From Tolypocladium sp. Sup5 PDA-1 (Eukaryota; Ascomycota; Sordariomycetes; Hypocreales; Ophiocordycipitaceae): a stretch of 64,000 nucleotides of DNA. Both the position numbers and the translations under genes were made by a program. How positions within the stretch are numbered: the stretch's first letter is position 1; each line of letters starts with the position of its first letter. The notes under the pieces were generated by a model. That model had not been told where the DNA came from, did no database searches, and saw nothing but the letters and a program-made list of their open reading frames with translations. The stretch spans positions 1 to 64,000 of the forward strand of contig JPHH03000088.1 of NCBI GenBank assembly GCA_000750105.3, in the 5' to 3' direction. This document shows positions 11,600-22,446 of the stretch, piece after piece.

Positions 11600-14400
11600 A
11601 AATGCTCCGCCCGTTACGGTTCTGAACTAGACCCTAAAGATAATGCTTAGATTGGCTATATTTGAGTTAATAGTTATCTCTAATATATAATAGACCTTTC
11701 GACTAGACCGAGACCTTTGTACCTAGATGCGTATGGCATGGCCTATAATAGCAATAACGTGATAGTAACGGGCCATTCGTGGTTTATAGATTCGTAGGGA
11801 TGCGCTCCGATGCGTTAGTCTAAATAGGTTATCTCGGGTCACATGCAACTACTCTAGTAGGAAGTAGCCCTAGAAAACATATCGGCTCAATCTCGAAAAG
11901 GATTGTAGGCATGTCCTCTCTTGAGGCGGTAGCAGACGCCGGCTATTAGTAGGGTCCTTTACTTCGCCCATCCTCGTCGCGTGTATCCCTGCCCCTGCCT
12001 TCCGATCGGACCCCCGTGCTACACGCTATCTACGCATAGCAGGCATTGGGACGAACGCCTGCATAACCCCTATTCCGCCCTACCTATTGGTCGACGTCCG
12101 CTCTATATTCTAACGACGTCGTATATACCGAGAAGTATAAGGGGAGGGATAATCTCTTTAAGCTAACTAACTATAGCGATTGCTTTCGCGATATTTCTGC
12201 AGTAGCCTTCGCAAGGTTAGTATGCTTCTAGGAGCTTAGGCTAGCTCTAATTATGCGCTAACCTATAAGCCTACCGAACTGGTAAATAGTAGGATTATAA
12301 TGCCAAAAGCGATATGGCGGTCTTGTCGCCCGCTAAATCGCAGGTGCTAATAAGACAAGAAAAGTAGGCCGGGGGTTCGGTCTATCCGAACGGCCTATTA
12401 ACGCAGCAACGTTCTCCGACCAAGGACCGACACTAGATACACTCGGGTAGCTTCCGAGGAGAAAAAAAGCATACTAGGCTACGAGCATCTTACTTACGCT
12501 AGCCATAACTCTTTCTAATTCTAGTAGTTTTTATTACCTAACGAGATATCTACGTAGAAACTATAGCGCCATAGGTATATTAGGCCTCGGGTACGCTAGG
12601 TAGGTAGTAGAACTTACTATAACTAAATAATAGAGGGTCTCAATGGGTAATAGATATAGTTTTTAGGAATATAGCTAAAAATAGATACTAGACGGGTGCC
12701 GAAAAGATTCTAGTCGGGTTATTATATAATAGACCGACCTCGGGCCGAGTAGCTTAGATTTATTACAGAGGCGATCGGAGGGTAGATAGCCCCGGGCATA
12801 TTCCAAGGAGGCTTCTCTATTTAGCGACTAGACTATACCCTAGTGTCTAATAAGGAGAGAAAAGGTACGTATAGGAATACTAGTGCCCTATAGAAGGAGG
12901 GCGTGTAGTTTACTTAAAGAAGTAGTAATAGAGCAGTAGTAAGGAATCACTAACCTGCACTTCCTTGCCGTGAGAGTCCCTAATATACACACCCTTAGAG
13001 TAGAGGCTCGACTACTCTATAACCCCCTAAGATAAGGCGTGTCTTTTAGACAAGTGCCGCGGCTATCTTATTAACTTATCGACTTAAAACTGCTAGGGAC
13101 GAGCTCTCTAAAAGGCAGTAAATAGAACTTAACCCTGGCACTATCTATAGTGAATAAATAGATAACGCAAGAGTAGGTTACTATATTAAGATCTTAATAG
13201 AACTAGAACCGGCAAGCGTTAGGCGGTCGAAGCTAATAGGGCTAGTTAGACCCCTTAGCATAAGCAATATAGTAGTTCCGTGCTAGTACTTATTGCCGTT
13301 ATCTTATAGACTTGTCTCTACTAAAGCTATATCGTAAACAATATAGATCGTTAATTTCTATATAAGATAATAAATAATAATAGATAGCGTTTGCAAACGG
13401 TAGCGTAGCTACCTATAGCGCATGACCTCCCCGCCGAATAAAGAAACGGATAGTAACTCTAGTAAGAATAGGCTATAAAGTTATATCTAGAATCGTTGCC
13501 TATAGAAGCTAGCAAGCGTCCTACGGCACTATACAGGCATACCTACTTTGTTGGGGTGTTGGTGCAGACCCCTGACCAGAAAAACGGAAAACACAAAAAA
13601 GTGGAGGAATATTGGGACGCCCAGCGAGTCTGTAGGTATAAGAGAGACGTCTGTGTCCCTATGAACAGATGGTCCCTCATGCACGCAACGACGCAAGTCG
13701 TAACGTTCATGAGCTTTCGAGATTCTGACAATGAAAAATCCTGGTTAATTCCTCCCACATTTTTGAGATGGCCGTGGTTGCCTCTCCTTGCCTCTTTACC
13801 TTTGACTTGTATGACACAAAGACCTGTTCACACAGGCGTTGATTTGCAGACTACACGCCGCTGTGCTGATGTTCTGACTTCCACGGAGACGGTCGCTCCG
13901 ACTTACACGGGGATACCCGTCTTGTCTTACGCGTCAAGCAGCGCACTAACTTACACGACGACTCGTGTCACTGACTAATAGCTGACTTCTTGGGCAGGGA
14001 CCGACTCTACGACTTACACGACGATCGTTGCACTCGGCCTTTAGTGTGTTCGTTCTCCCTTAATAAAGTATAGGTTAAGGTACGATAGATCTAAAGATAG
14101 ACTATTCTATATAGTAAGTTCTACTAACTCGTTAGGGTTTCTAGCTAGCCATGCTTCCTTATTTATTATCGTTAACTAGTATTCTATCTAATAGAGTCGG
14201 CGGAAAGTAATAACAAATACGCTTAGGAGCGTTAGGACGTTATAAAGGTTAGCTTATAGACTAAGAGCTAGGTCGCAAAGAATAAAGGAAGTAAATAGCG
14301 AAGTAGGCGTCTTTATATAGATAAGAAGAGAGTAGTTAGCTCTTAAGTACACTCCTAAAGTAACGGATCCGCTCTTCGATATCTAACCTCGATGGTTATT
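11600..14400. other. TA-rich RIP-like block with an unmutated island
   Basis: The sequence is saturated with TpA steps (TATAG, CTATA, TTATAT and similar), with CpA and TpG scarce and CpG retained, which is the signature left by repeat-induced point mutation. No open gene is seen. A segment at about 13530-14040 does not share this bias: it has ordinary codon-like composition and repeated ACTTACACG units, and is open for 160 codons from 13496. It may be a later insertion or a spared single-copy piece. What was mutated cannot be identified by eye. Confidence 0.65.
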
Positions 14401-14707
14401 TTTGGCCGTCCGTATACTTAGTTCTATTTTTGCTTAGGCCGCTATTTATACTCTTCTTAGCTATGGGGCAAGACTGAGTAACCCGAGAGCTCCTAGAGCC
14501 ATGGGTGAGCAGCCCCTGAGTAGAGCCTGAGCCGGCATCTACAAAAGCGGCGATGCGTCTAGGAAGCAAAAAGTCGGGATTCGTGAGGTATAACAAAGGA
14601 AACCCGTAGTCAGCGACAGCGAAAAAAACAATTAAACATAGCAAACGGCGACGACTCTCATCCTGCCCTGCCTGCCTGCTGCATTACTTGGTGCTCTCCA
14701 CCCTAAC
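14401..14707. other. Intergenic, no gene seen
   Basis: Transition from the TA-rich block back to gene-rich DNA. It probably contains the 3' end of the transcript of the minus-strand gene that follows. Confidence 0.5.
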
Positions 14708-15313
14708 CTACACGGCCATAGTCACCAGCACATCCGGCTCCGTGGTCGCGGTCGCGGTTGCGGCCTCCCCCTCCCGGGTGAAGAGGCGCATCGTCGGCGA
14801 GGGCTCGACAGAGGCCACCGTGGTGCCGGTGGGCACGGGAGTATTGCGGCGGCGGCCCGCGTTCTGGGTGCGCGTCGGCCGGGGATGCGCGCGGTCCTGC
14901 CCCACGGCACCAAGGCACTCGGGGTTGCCAATGCATAGGGCTAGGTCTCCCAGCCCGTACACGGGCTTGATGGGGCGGCCCCCGTGCTGGGTGTGTGTCG
15001 GCCGGGGATACTGATGAATATCCGTCACGCGGTCCTGGCCCAGGGCGCCAAGGCACTCGGGGTTATCAATGCATAGGGCCAGGTCCCCCGGCATGTACGC
15101 GGGCTTGATGGGCAAGGATCGGCGGCGGGCTTCGTCGTCGTCCTCCTCGGAGTACGTGTCGTGCGCGGCTTTCGTGGGTTTGCCGCAGAGGAAATCATGG
15201 AACCTCCCGCGCTCTTCGAGGCGGCTGCCGTCGACGAGCTGCGGCGCGGCGGAGACGGCGGCGGACAGGAACCAGCACGCAACGAATATCTTGGTGAGGG
15301 TGTCGGAATACAT
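14708..15313 (-). CDS. Small secreted protein with an internal 28-residue duplication (201 aa)
   Basis: Unrecognised family. Start ATG 15313 opens into a signal peptide (about residues 1-23, cleaving after VSAAP-like residues). After an acidic linker (EEDDDE, residues 56-61) a 28-residue unit occurs at 68-95 and again at 114-141. Both contain PIKP, a GDLALCI core and NPECLG, ending in GQDR, with two Cys per unit and about 80% identity. The first copy follows an Arg triplet (63-65), and another Arg triplet lies after the second copy. The tail is Thr-rich and ends at 14708. There is no intron. The features fit an apoplastic or cell-surface secreted protein, possibly a processed repeat precursor; no function can be assigned. 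Confidence 0.65.
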   Translation of the reverse strand: MYSDTLTKIFVACWFLSAAVSAAPQLVDGSRLEERGRFHDFLCGKPTKAAHDTYSEEDDDEARRRSLPIKPAYMPGDLALCIDNPECLGALGQDRVTDIHQYPRPTHTQHGGRPIKPVYGLGDLALCIGNPECLGAVGQDRAHPRPTRTQNAGRRRNTPVPTGTTVASVEPSPTMRLFTREGEAATATATTEPDVLVTMAV

Positions 15314-15990
15314 CTCTGCTTGAGTTGCGGTGGTGGTGGCTGTTTGGTTGTTTCTTTGGCTATCTGTTGACGTGTGTTAGAACAGGGACCTGTGCTGGGG
15401 TAGAAGGATGAGCGGGAGCCGACATACTTTGAAGTCGGTAGAGACCTGTGGTACAATGCAGATGGGCTTGTAGAGAGTAGAGACTGGTGGTAGGGAGTGT
15501 GGAGATATGGAGATGCGGGAATGAAGAGGCAGTGTAGGAACGGAAGTGCAGGAGGAAAGAAAGGAAACCAGAGAGACTGGGAGACAGGTGCAATATATAC
15601 CGCGCTCAGTTAAACTTTTCTCCCGGGATCAGTATCTAGCATCAACATGAAGAAGTATCGGGATCACACCCCGCCGACAACATGAAGAAAAGTCGGTACA
15701 GAAACTTTTCCTGCATGGTGGTTTCTGCCTAAACTATCCTCGTGCTCCGTCGGCGAACCACGGCAAGAAATGCGCATACTTTTGTGGCTGCAGATGACTG
15801 CACGGCAGAATAAGCACAAATACAAATCATGTCCCTGAGCCAATAAAAAACTCTTTGAGTGTTTATTGCGGCGACCCAAGGCGCCAAAACGCCAACATGC
15901 GGTGGATATATGATACAAAGTTTGCTCACATCGTAAGCACCCCAGGCACATGAGTCTTCCGTGATCCTTGCACTCAAACCCTCAGATTCT
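15314..15990. other. Promoter region of the duplicated secreted protein
   Basis: The coding-strand sense is CT-rich just upstream of the start (15320-15560), typical of a fungal 5' leader. The remainder is the 3' flank of the PAP2 gene. No further gene is seen. Confidence 0.5.
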
Positions 15991-17191
15991 TCAAACCATC
16001 TCCTCGGGATGATGCCCTGCACCCACGGCCCGTCGAGGAATCGCAGGGCTCGCGTAGCGACCATTTTCAGTCCCGCCCGCATGCTCATGTCCAGCAGCAG
16101 CCCCTTTGGCGAACCCCAAGCCCCCGACGCCACTGCCACTGCCACTGCCACCCCATCCAGCCCTCTTCGTAAACACCGCGTCCATGAGGTCCGCGCCGCC
16201 CATGTCGTAGGGGAACGGCGCGCCCCTGTTGAGCGGGACGTGGTTGAACCGCCAGTCCCAGATCGCGGCGTAGGTCATGCGGTAGCTGGAAAAGGCCATG
16301 GCCGTGCCGATGGCGGCGCCTGCAAAGATGTCGTACCAGTTGTGGTACTCGTCGATGGTCAGCGCGCCCCCGATCAGCACGGCGCCGAGGATGGGCGCGT
16401 AGATGACGATGAGCTTCCACATGGCCGGGTGGTAGTTGGAAAACACCTTGAGCTTGGCGTTGAGGTACAGATACAGAAACACAAAGCCCGCAAACGCGGC
16501 CGTCGTGTGCCCGCTCGGCATCGACTCGAGGCTGTCGTTGATCTCATCCTCGTCGCCCGTGCACACCTCGCGCGTAAAGTACAGCTGCTGGAACCCCTTC
16601 ATGTTGTACTCGGTGCTCGCGGCGGCGGCCCTGCTCAGGTCGGGCTTGCACACGTCGAGGAAGTGCGGGCGCAGTCCTCCGATGAGCCACTTGACGAAGA
16701 CCTGGAAGACGGCGGCCGAGATGAGCGAGTACAGCAGGCCGACGACGCCGTTGTTGACGTCCCAGAAGGAGCGCACGCGAATCTGCATGAGCAAGATGAC
16801 GGCGATGGGGATCACGCTGGCGAGGAAGGCGGCCAGCCAGATGGGGACGACCTCCTTGCGCAGGGGGTACGCGAACTCGGGGTAGACGACCTCGCCGTCG
16901 GAGAAGGTGACGGCAAACGAGCGTGACGGTGCGGGATGGGCTTTGTAGACCTAAGAAGAGCGTCAGGGGTGGTGATCTTCGATGGCGTAGACTTCGAGCG
17001 AGACTTACACCGAGGCCAATGGCTCCCATAGCTGCCATGGTCAAAATGTCCAGCCAGGTGTGCTTGATCCACTGCCCGAAACTCGGCCGCTTCGCCATCG
17101 AGTAGGGCTCGTGGTGGCCATGCTTCCGCTCCTTGTGGTGCTCTACAGTGTGCGTGCCGTCTGCGGGCCTCTTGCGGCTGAGGAAGCCCAT
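15991..17191 (-). CDS. PAP2-family lipid phosphate phosphatase (380 aa, 2 exons)
   Basis: Integral membrane enzyme expected to dephosphorylate phosphatidate, diacylglycerol pyrophosphate or related lipid phosphates. Exons: 17191-17009 and 16950-15991, with intron GTAAGT...TTAG (58 nt). The start at 17191 has a CCACCATGG context. Several hydrophobic helices surround motif 1, KWLIGGLRP (K148, R155, P156), and motif 2, PSGH (206-209). Motif 3, usually SR-x5-H-x3-D, reads A-L-T-I-D-E-Y-H264-N-W-Y-D268, so the His and Asp are kept but the Ser-Arg pair is Ala-Leu. The C-terminal tail is Gly/Ser-rich. Family is clear; exact substrate is not. Confidence 0.88.
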
Positions 17192-18109
17192 GGTGGCTCG
17201 AGTAAAGCTGGCACGCGACCTGATGCTCCTGGGGACGTTCGTTCGAGTAGCCGGCGGGTAGCTATGGGGATCCGGGCAGGACCACAAGCGACGAGGTGAA
17301 CTGGTAGAGAGGGTGTAATGGGGAATTGGGAGCAATTGCCTCGGAGCAGTCTTTTCGATATATAAATGCAGACCACAGGCAATGCCCATCATCATCATCG
17401 TACCGCCGCCCTTCGTGGGCGATCGTTGATCGCCAACACCCGGTCCAACCTGACGTCAGCTGGCGGCACAGCATGGAGCAAACCCTGGCTGGACCGATCA
17501 ATGACAGGCACGTCTCGTGCCATCGTGGCAGGTCCGCACACAGACCGTGCCATTGAGCCTCCACAGGCACCAAACAATGCGTTGTTGCTTCGTGTTGGAG
17601 CCGCAGAACGACGTCATCCCGTCCCGAAACCTTGGCAGAGGCCCAGTCTCGCTTGCTGCCCGGCTCGGGCCAACCGCCGGGCGGAATGCTCCGGCGCGAT
17701 CGTGATGCCCCCTGGGGCCCCGATTCACTCACACGACAGGTTATGCTTACCTAGAGCCTTATATACGGTGGTCTGGTAATGGCTGCGTTGCAGGAGCTTA
17801 TTAGCAAGCTTAATACTGCAGTAGGGTCCGTTTTAAGTGCGCATTTTTGTGTCTGCATTTTCCCACCCAATGGCCATTTCTGGCCGATGTGGATGGTGTA
17901 CGGATAGTGGCATTACATGATCAGAGCGAAGTATCGCTGCGTCAATGGCTTGACAGAGGGTTGATAACAGCCAAATACGAGAGATATGAATGAGCGACCT
18001 TGTCTCGACACAACCTCGTCTCCAGACCACTCAATACCTCATCTTTCACAACAATACTGTACTACCATGCGTTCCGATTCCACCGAGCCCGTACCTATTG
18101 TCCTTGCGT
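17192..18109. other. Intergenic between PAP2 and the QueA-like gene
   Basis: About 0.9 kb upstream of the PAP2 gene and downstream of the QueA-like stop. No coding segment with family motifs; probably the PAP2 promoter. Confidence 0.5.
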
Positions 18110-19177
18110 CTACACAATCAGCATGCTGTCACCGAACATGTCGAACTCGTATCCTCCCTTGTCGGTAATCTCTGCGTAGCTACGCATAACAAAATCCTTG
18201 CCCGCAAAGGCCGCCGTAAGCACAATATGGCTGGACCGCGGCTGGTGGAGGTTCGTCAGCAGCACATCGACGACCTTGAAGTTGAATCCAGGATAAATGT
18301 AGAGATCCGTCCACCCCGCTTGGGCTTGAATAGCAGCTCTGAGCTCCTGTTTGGCTGCAAGCGTCTCGAGAGTTCGCATGACGGTCGTCCCAACGGCGAT
18401 GATGCGCCGCCCCTCGGCTTGGGCCCGATTGATTTGTGTAGCGGCCTTGTCTTCAACCTCGAAGTACTCGGATCTGACCTTGTGATTCTCAATCTCTTCC
18501 TCACTGATATGACGAACCGCGAGGATCTCGGTCGCCCCGACATGCAGCGTGATGTAAGCAATCTCAACCCCCTTGGCGGCAGTCTGAGCCAGGAGTTCGC
18601 TAGAGAAGTGAAGCCCAGCCGACGGAATGTCCAGTGAGCCGGGCGCCTTGGCGTATACGGAGCGGTAGGCCTGGGGCGTTGTTTTCCAGTGTGTCGAATT
18701 GAGGTTGACTGTCTCGTCTACCTGCTGTCCGTATTGATCAAGCGTCGGCGCTAATAGCTCGAAGGGCTCAAACCTCGCCTTCCAGAGCCGGTCGGGCTGC
18801 GGTTCGAGCAGTGTGCAGGTAAGCCGGTCGTCGTCCTTTGACGTCAGGATGAGCCCCGGCTTGACCGACGACTGCTCGAATTCGGTTTCGACAATGGTCG
18901 TACCGTCGGGCTCGTGACCGTACAGGGCCACCTCGGTAGATTCGTCGCCATGCTGGAACCACAAGATGTTCGCGAGCGTGTAGCTATCATTCAATACTAG
19001 AAGATCGCCCGGGCGAAAAAAATCGCAAATGGTTGAGAATACCGTGTGCTCGATCGTCGCCGCCGAGCGATCGAGCACGATCATCCTACCGCTGTCGCGA
19101 CTCTTGCCACGCAACTCAACGGGATCGCTCGGCATGACTCTTGAGTCAAGATTGAAGTCAAACTCTTTAGTCTTCAT
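18110..19177 (-). CDS. QueA-like S-adenosylmethionine ribosyltransferase-isomerase homologue (355 aa, intronless)
   Basis: QueA in bacteria transfers and isomerises the ribosyl group of SAM onto preQ1 in tRNA, making epoxyqueuosine. Start ATG 19177 (MKTKEFDFNLD) aligns with the usual QueA start and gives the usual length (E. coli protein about 356 aa). Family landmarks: LLVLND (59-64), PSAGLHF (185-191), TLHVG (210-214), SEYFEV (236-241), GTTVMRTLE (263-271), TDLYIYPGFNF (290-300), VDVLLTNLHQP (303-313), AAFAG (322-326), and the end FGDSMLI (348-354). Departures are LHVGATEILAV where LHVGLGTFRPV is usual, NDSY for NDTR, and HKVRSEY for HxMHSEY. Eukaryotes salvage rather than synthesise queuosine, so bacterial transfer followed by a new role is likely. 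Family is certain; activity is not. Confidence 0.85.
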   Translation of the reverse strand: MKTKEFDFNLDSRVMPSDPVELRGKSRDSGRMIVLDRSAATIEHTVFSTICDFFRPGDLLVLNDSYTLANILWFQHGDESTEVALYGHEPDGTTIVETEFEQSSVKPGLILTSKDDDRLTCTLLEPQPDRLWKARFEPFELLAPTLDQYGQQVDETVNLNSTHWKTTPQAYRSVYAKAPGSLDIPSAGLHFSSELLAQTAAKGVEIAYITLHVGATEILAVRHISEEEIENHKVRSEYFEVEDKAATQINRAQAEGRRIIAVGTTVMRTLETLAAKQELRAAIQAQAGWTDLYIYPGFNFKVVDVLLTNLHQPRSSHIVLTAAFAGKDFVMRSYAEITDKGGYEFDMFGDSMLIV

Positions 19178-21205
19178 GATTCGTTGTTTTCTGAAGTTTT
19201 GTTGTTGCGGTAGGACTTGGCACAAAGGGTTGGAGGGAAGAAGTTGGTTGGAACAGGTTATCATTGACTAAAAGTTGACGACAAGAATGGCTGTGCGATG
19301 GGTATGCCTAGGAGTGGACTATGCCATATGTAGTCTGAAATGTGCGTGATTTCTAAAATCCAATGCGTAAATACTAAACGAGGTGGCCAGATGACGGATG
19401 CCGTGAGTTGCATCGGCTGCCGACTTTCGCAACGGTATAATATCACCATGACTTGATTGGGACAATCCCATCACACAACAGGGCCTCGTGCAGTGACTCA
19501 AACAAAGGTTTCTGCTAATCGGTGAATAATGGCGGTAAGATATGGCACTGTCGCGTTGCGCCGTGGTAAACAGTGATACGCAGTTTGTGTCTCGCTGACC
19601 TGAGTGTGTTTTGGACGCTCCTTCTCATCCTGTCCAACCCAGTAGCAAGGCAACATCACAGCTAGTCATGTCTGCAACTCCACGATTCGGGGTTTGTCGT
19701 TTCAGTTGTAGACCCCAGTGGGGTTGTCGTGGCTGGCTGTGTTTTCTCCTTCCAGCGACTCGTGGCTCTTCGCTGGAGCCACTCTGCACGCCACGTTCCT
19801 TCATCTACGCATTGGGAGTTACCAAAGCCATGGGGGCCAGTAACGGTCCTCTTCCGTGTCTCGGATCTGGGGGATACATGGCGACACCGGAGTTCGTGAC
19901 GTGTCATTGTCTCGCTTGCCTAGTTTAACAGTAGCAACGATAGACTCTGAATCTTGCCGATGTCGGCTCACGAAGGGGAGTTGGTCCAGAACTTACCTCC
20001 GCCGAAGTACAGCAGAAGCAACTTGTCACAATCTGAAAGGCTACCTGTCAGTACATGCAACAGCATGCCGAGACTACGACTGACCGCCACACCGTCGCCG
20101 GTGCACTTCAACAACTATGCCGGCCAGCGCCGCCGGTGGCCGCACAGGCAATGGCATGGGCGAAGCCCAGACGCGGAAAGTAGGCTGGGCTATGATACAT
20201 ATGGTTTAAAAGTTTTCGCTTTTCGCAACATCGCGGGCGGGAGGAGCTTCGACAGAAGAGTACTCGGTAAGCGACGGGAGCCCACAAGTGTAAAATCTTA
20301 TAGGATTCAACATCCCGTCAGATATCATAACTATTCATCGATCCATGGGGACATTTCGCCAGCTATGTTTAGCGGGAACGCGGCACCCATATGCTGGTAT
20401 GTCCACGTACCGCCGTAGCTACCACAGCGAGAGCAGTGAGAAGAACGATCTTGGGCTTCAGCCTTCATGCTAATGACGAGCAATTGGCAGAAAATTAGTG
20501 TTGGTGCTAAATTAACGAGTCCGTATCTTCCAGCGTGAGGAGAGTGAAATATGTCCCAGACAGGTTCCTGAACGGCTTGTGCATATCATTGGCAGCTTTA
20601 TGAGAAACATGATGTGACGAAAGTCAATGGTTGTCGCTAACTGCAAAACAAGCCACGTCTGGTAACTCTCCTCTTGCCGCTACGTGGGTCTTAAGCTGGT
20701 GAGACAAGGATTCGGCAGGGTTCATGTTCAGCAGCAAAGTGGTCGCCCGATCGCCATGATATTACCTATAACAGCTCACCCAAGTAAGTCTTACAAACTT
20801 GCCTGAGACCTTTACCGACATACGACACATTTATTTGGTTTGACTGACGTAAAACACAGCACTCTACGGGCTGTCGCCAATATTCTCACTTGCCAAGTCC
20901 GGATCTCGTCACGACGCATGGCATGAACTATCGGACTGTCGCCATTACACCCCATGTACGTAGTCCAGCGTTAGCAACACGATAGTCAAGCTTGCATCGT
21001 ATTTAAGACATCGTTGGGCTGAAATGCATGTTCCGACATAGATGCAACCTCAAACTTTCGTCAAAGGCATAGCGATTGGTTGACGACAGACTAACATGCC
21101 GACCGTTCGCAGGTATTTATACCTCTACGTCCTTGCTTCCTCCATCGCTTGGAACACCAGTAGCCTTCTCACGAACGACCGCCCTGTACCTCAGTCTCAA
21201 CCGCC
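19178..21205. other. 2-kb intergenic region
   Basis: No gene supported. It contains the promoter of the minus-strand QueA-like gene at its left end and the promoter of the Cys-rich protein at its right end, including a TATTTATA box-like element near 21114. Scattered open frames lack domains. Confidence 0.5.
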
Positions 21206-21421
21206 ATGCATCTGAACGCCATCCTCCTTGCCACCATGGCCATCTTTGTCTCGATTTCAGCAGCGCGGGACCAGGCGTCATGTTACTATATCGAGAAATA
21301 CGGGTCCGGAATTCATCGCTGCAGCCAGTGCCGTGAAGGCTTCAGATTTATCAAGAGAAATCCAACCTGCGATATTGGCTTTCAGTGCTGCGAAGGTCTC
21401 TGCTGCAAGAAGCCATTGTAG
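21206..21421 (+). CDS. Small secreted cysteine-rich protein (71 aa)
   Basis: Unrecognised family. The start at 21206 has the context CCGCCATGC and gives a clear signal peptide (residues 1-20, cleaving after SISAA). The mature part of about 51 residues holds eight cysteines (26, 39, 42, 55, 61, 62, 66, 67), enough for four disulfides, ending CCEGLCCKKPL. The adjacent CC and CC pairs resemble small effector-like or knottin-like secreted proteins of plant- or insect-associated fungi. A TATA-like TATTTATA lies about 90 bp upstream. There is no intron. Function cannot be stated from sequence. Confidence 0.7.
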   Translation: MHLNAILLATMAIFVSISAARDQASCYYIEKYGSGIHRCSQCREGFRFIKRNPTCDIGFQCCEGLCCKKPL

Positions 21422-22446
21422 GGCTCGTATAAGTGGGTACGTTTATGAAGCGTTGTGAGAGGAAATCATGCGTATCTCCCGTCAACGCTAACTTTAGCTC
21501 GGCACTCAAAGGGGGTCATGTGGCCAATACATATGAGCCAAATCGCTGTCCTTGGGCTGAGAAATGGCTATGGCATGATAAACTCGGTCCGTGTGGCGAG
21601 GTCGACGTGGGCTACTAGTAATCGGAGTAAGCGGCCAGTCATTGCATGGAGTTCTCCATCGGAGTTTAACCTCGGCCGACTCTCCGCCGTCTTCGGAATA
21701 TTAAAACATAATGAGAATCGACTTACCCCCAGTGTGCCACTTTGACTTCGTCGAAGCCGCATTATCTGTTATTCCGTAACCTGGTACTGTAGTTCTGCCC
21801 TCAACTAGGTTCTAAAGTCCGCTAATACTACAGGTTAAAAGAAGGGGAGAAAAGAACGAACTTTAATCATTTGACTTTAGAGTTGGCCGCTGCGATGGTA
21901 TCGGACGTAAAACAAGAAAAGGGGAGCTGGTAAATATAGAGCATTAAAGAGTTTATGAAAGGATGTCAACGCCATTGGGAGAGCGTATACTGGATGGGAA
22001 CCGGCCGAGACAGCGATCTAACAACGACTGCGTGATAGTGTAATCTGTTGTGGGCGACGTTTGACTCTTGTTGCCATTCTGTTAATTGCCACTACGGTAA
22101 TGCAAGGATACTTCATCGTGATTATGTACTACGAAAAGCACTAGCCACATAGGCCGAAAGTGGCCGTTACCGCTTCGCGCAGACAGGGGTCAAGATGAGT
22201 AGCTCTAGGATTGATGGCAGTGGAGCCCATCAGCAGTACAGCGTCTAGCTTCAGGCCATCTTCGACACTTGCTGTTGCACAAGTGTTTGTCCGCGCAATT
22301 TCGAGCCCAGTTGGGTATTCATCATCGTGTACAGTCCATGTCCACCTGCCAAAACGCCAATCCCAATGCACATGGCTCCATCCCCGCCGTACCTGGTGGC
22401 ACGCACACCGAGGCACCCCATCGTCGAACCTCTACCAAACTGATCC
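21422..22446. other. Intergenic, convergent
   Basis: 3' flanks of the plus-strand Cys-rich gene and the minus-strand SRP54 gene. Nothing else recognised. Confidence 0.5.

Noticed and set aside
13496..13978. 160-codon plus-strand open frame
   Set aside because: It runs through the unmutated island and short tandem units. It has no signal, domain or splice signals, so it is noted as composition and not called as a gene.
15961..16926. 321-codon open frame on the plus strand
   Set aside because: It is antisense to the PAP2 phosphatase, whose motifs, intron and start are clear. The frame is open because of the GC-rich codons of the real gene.
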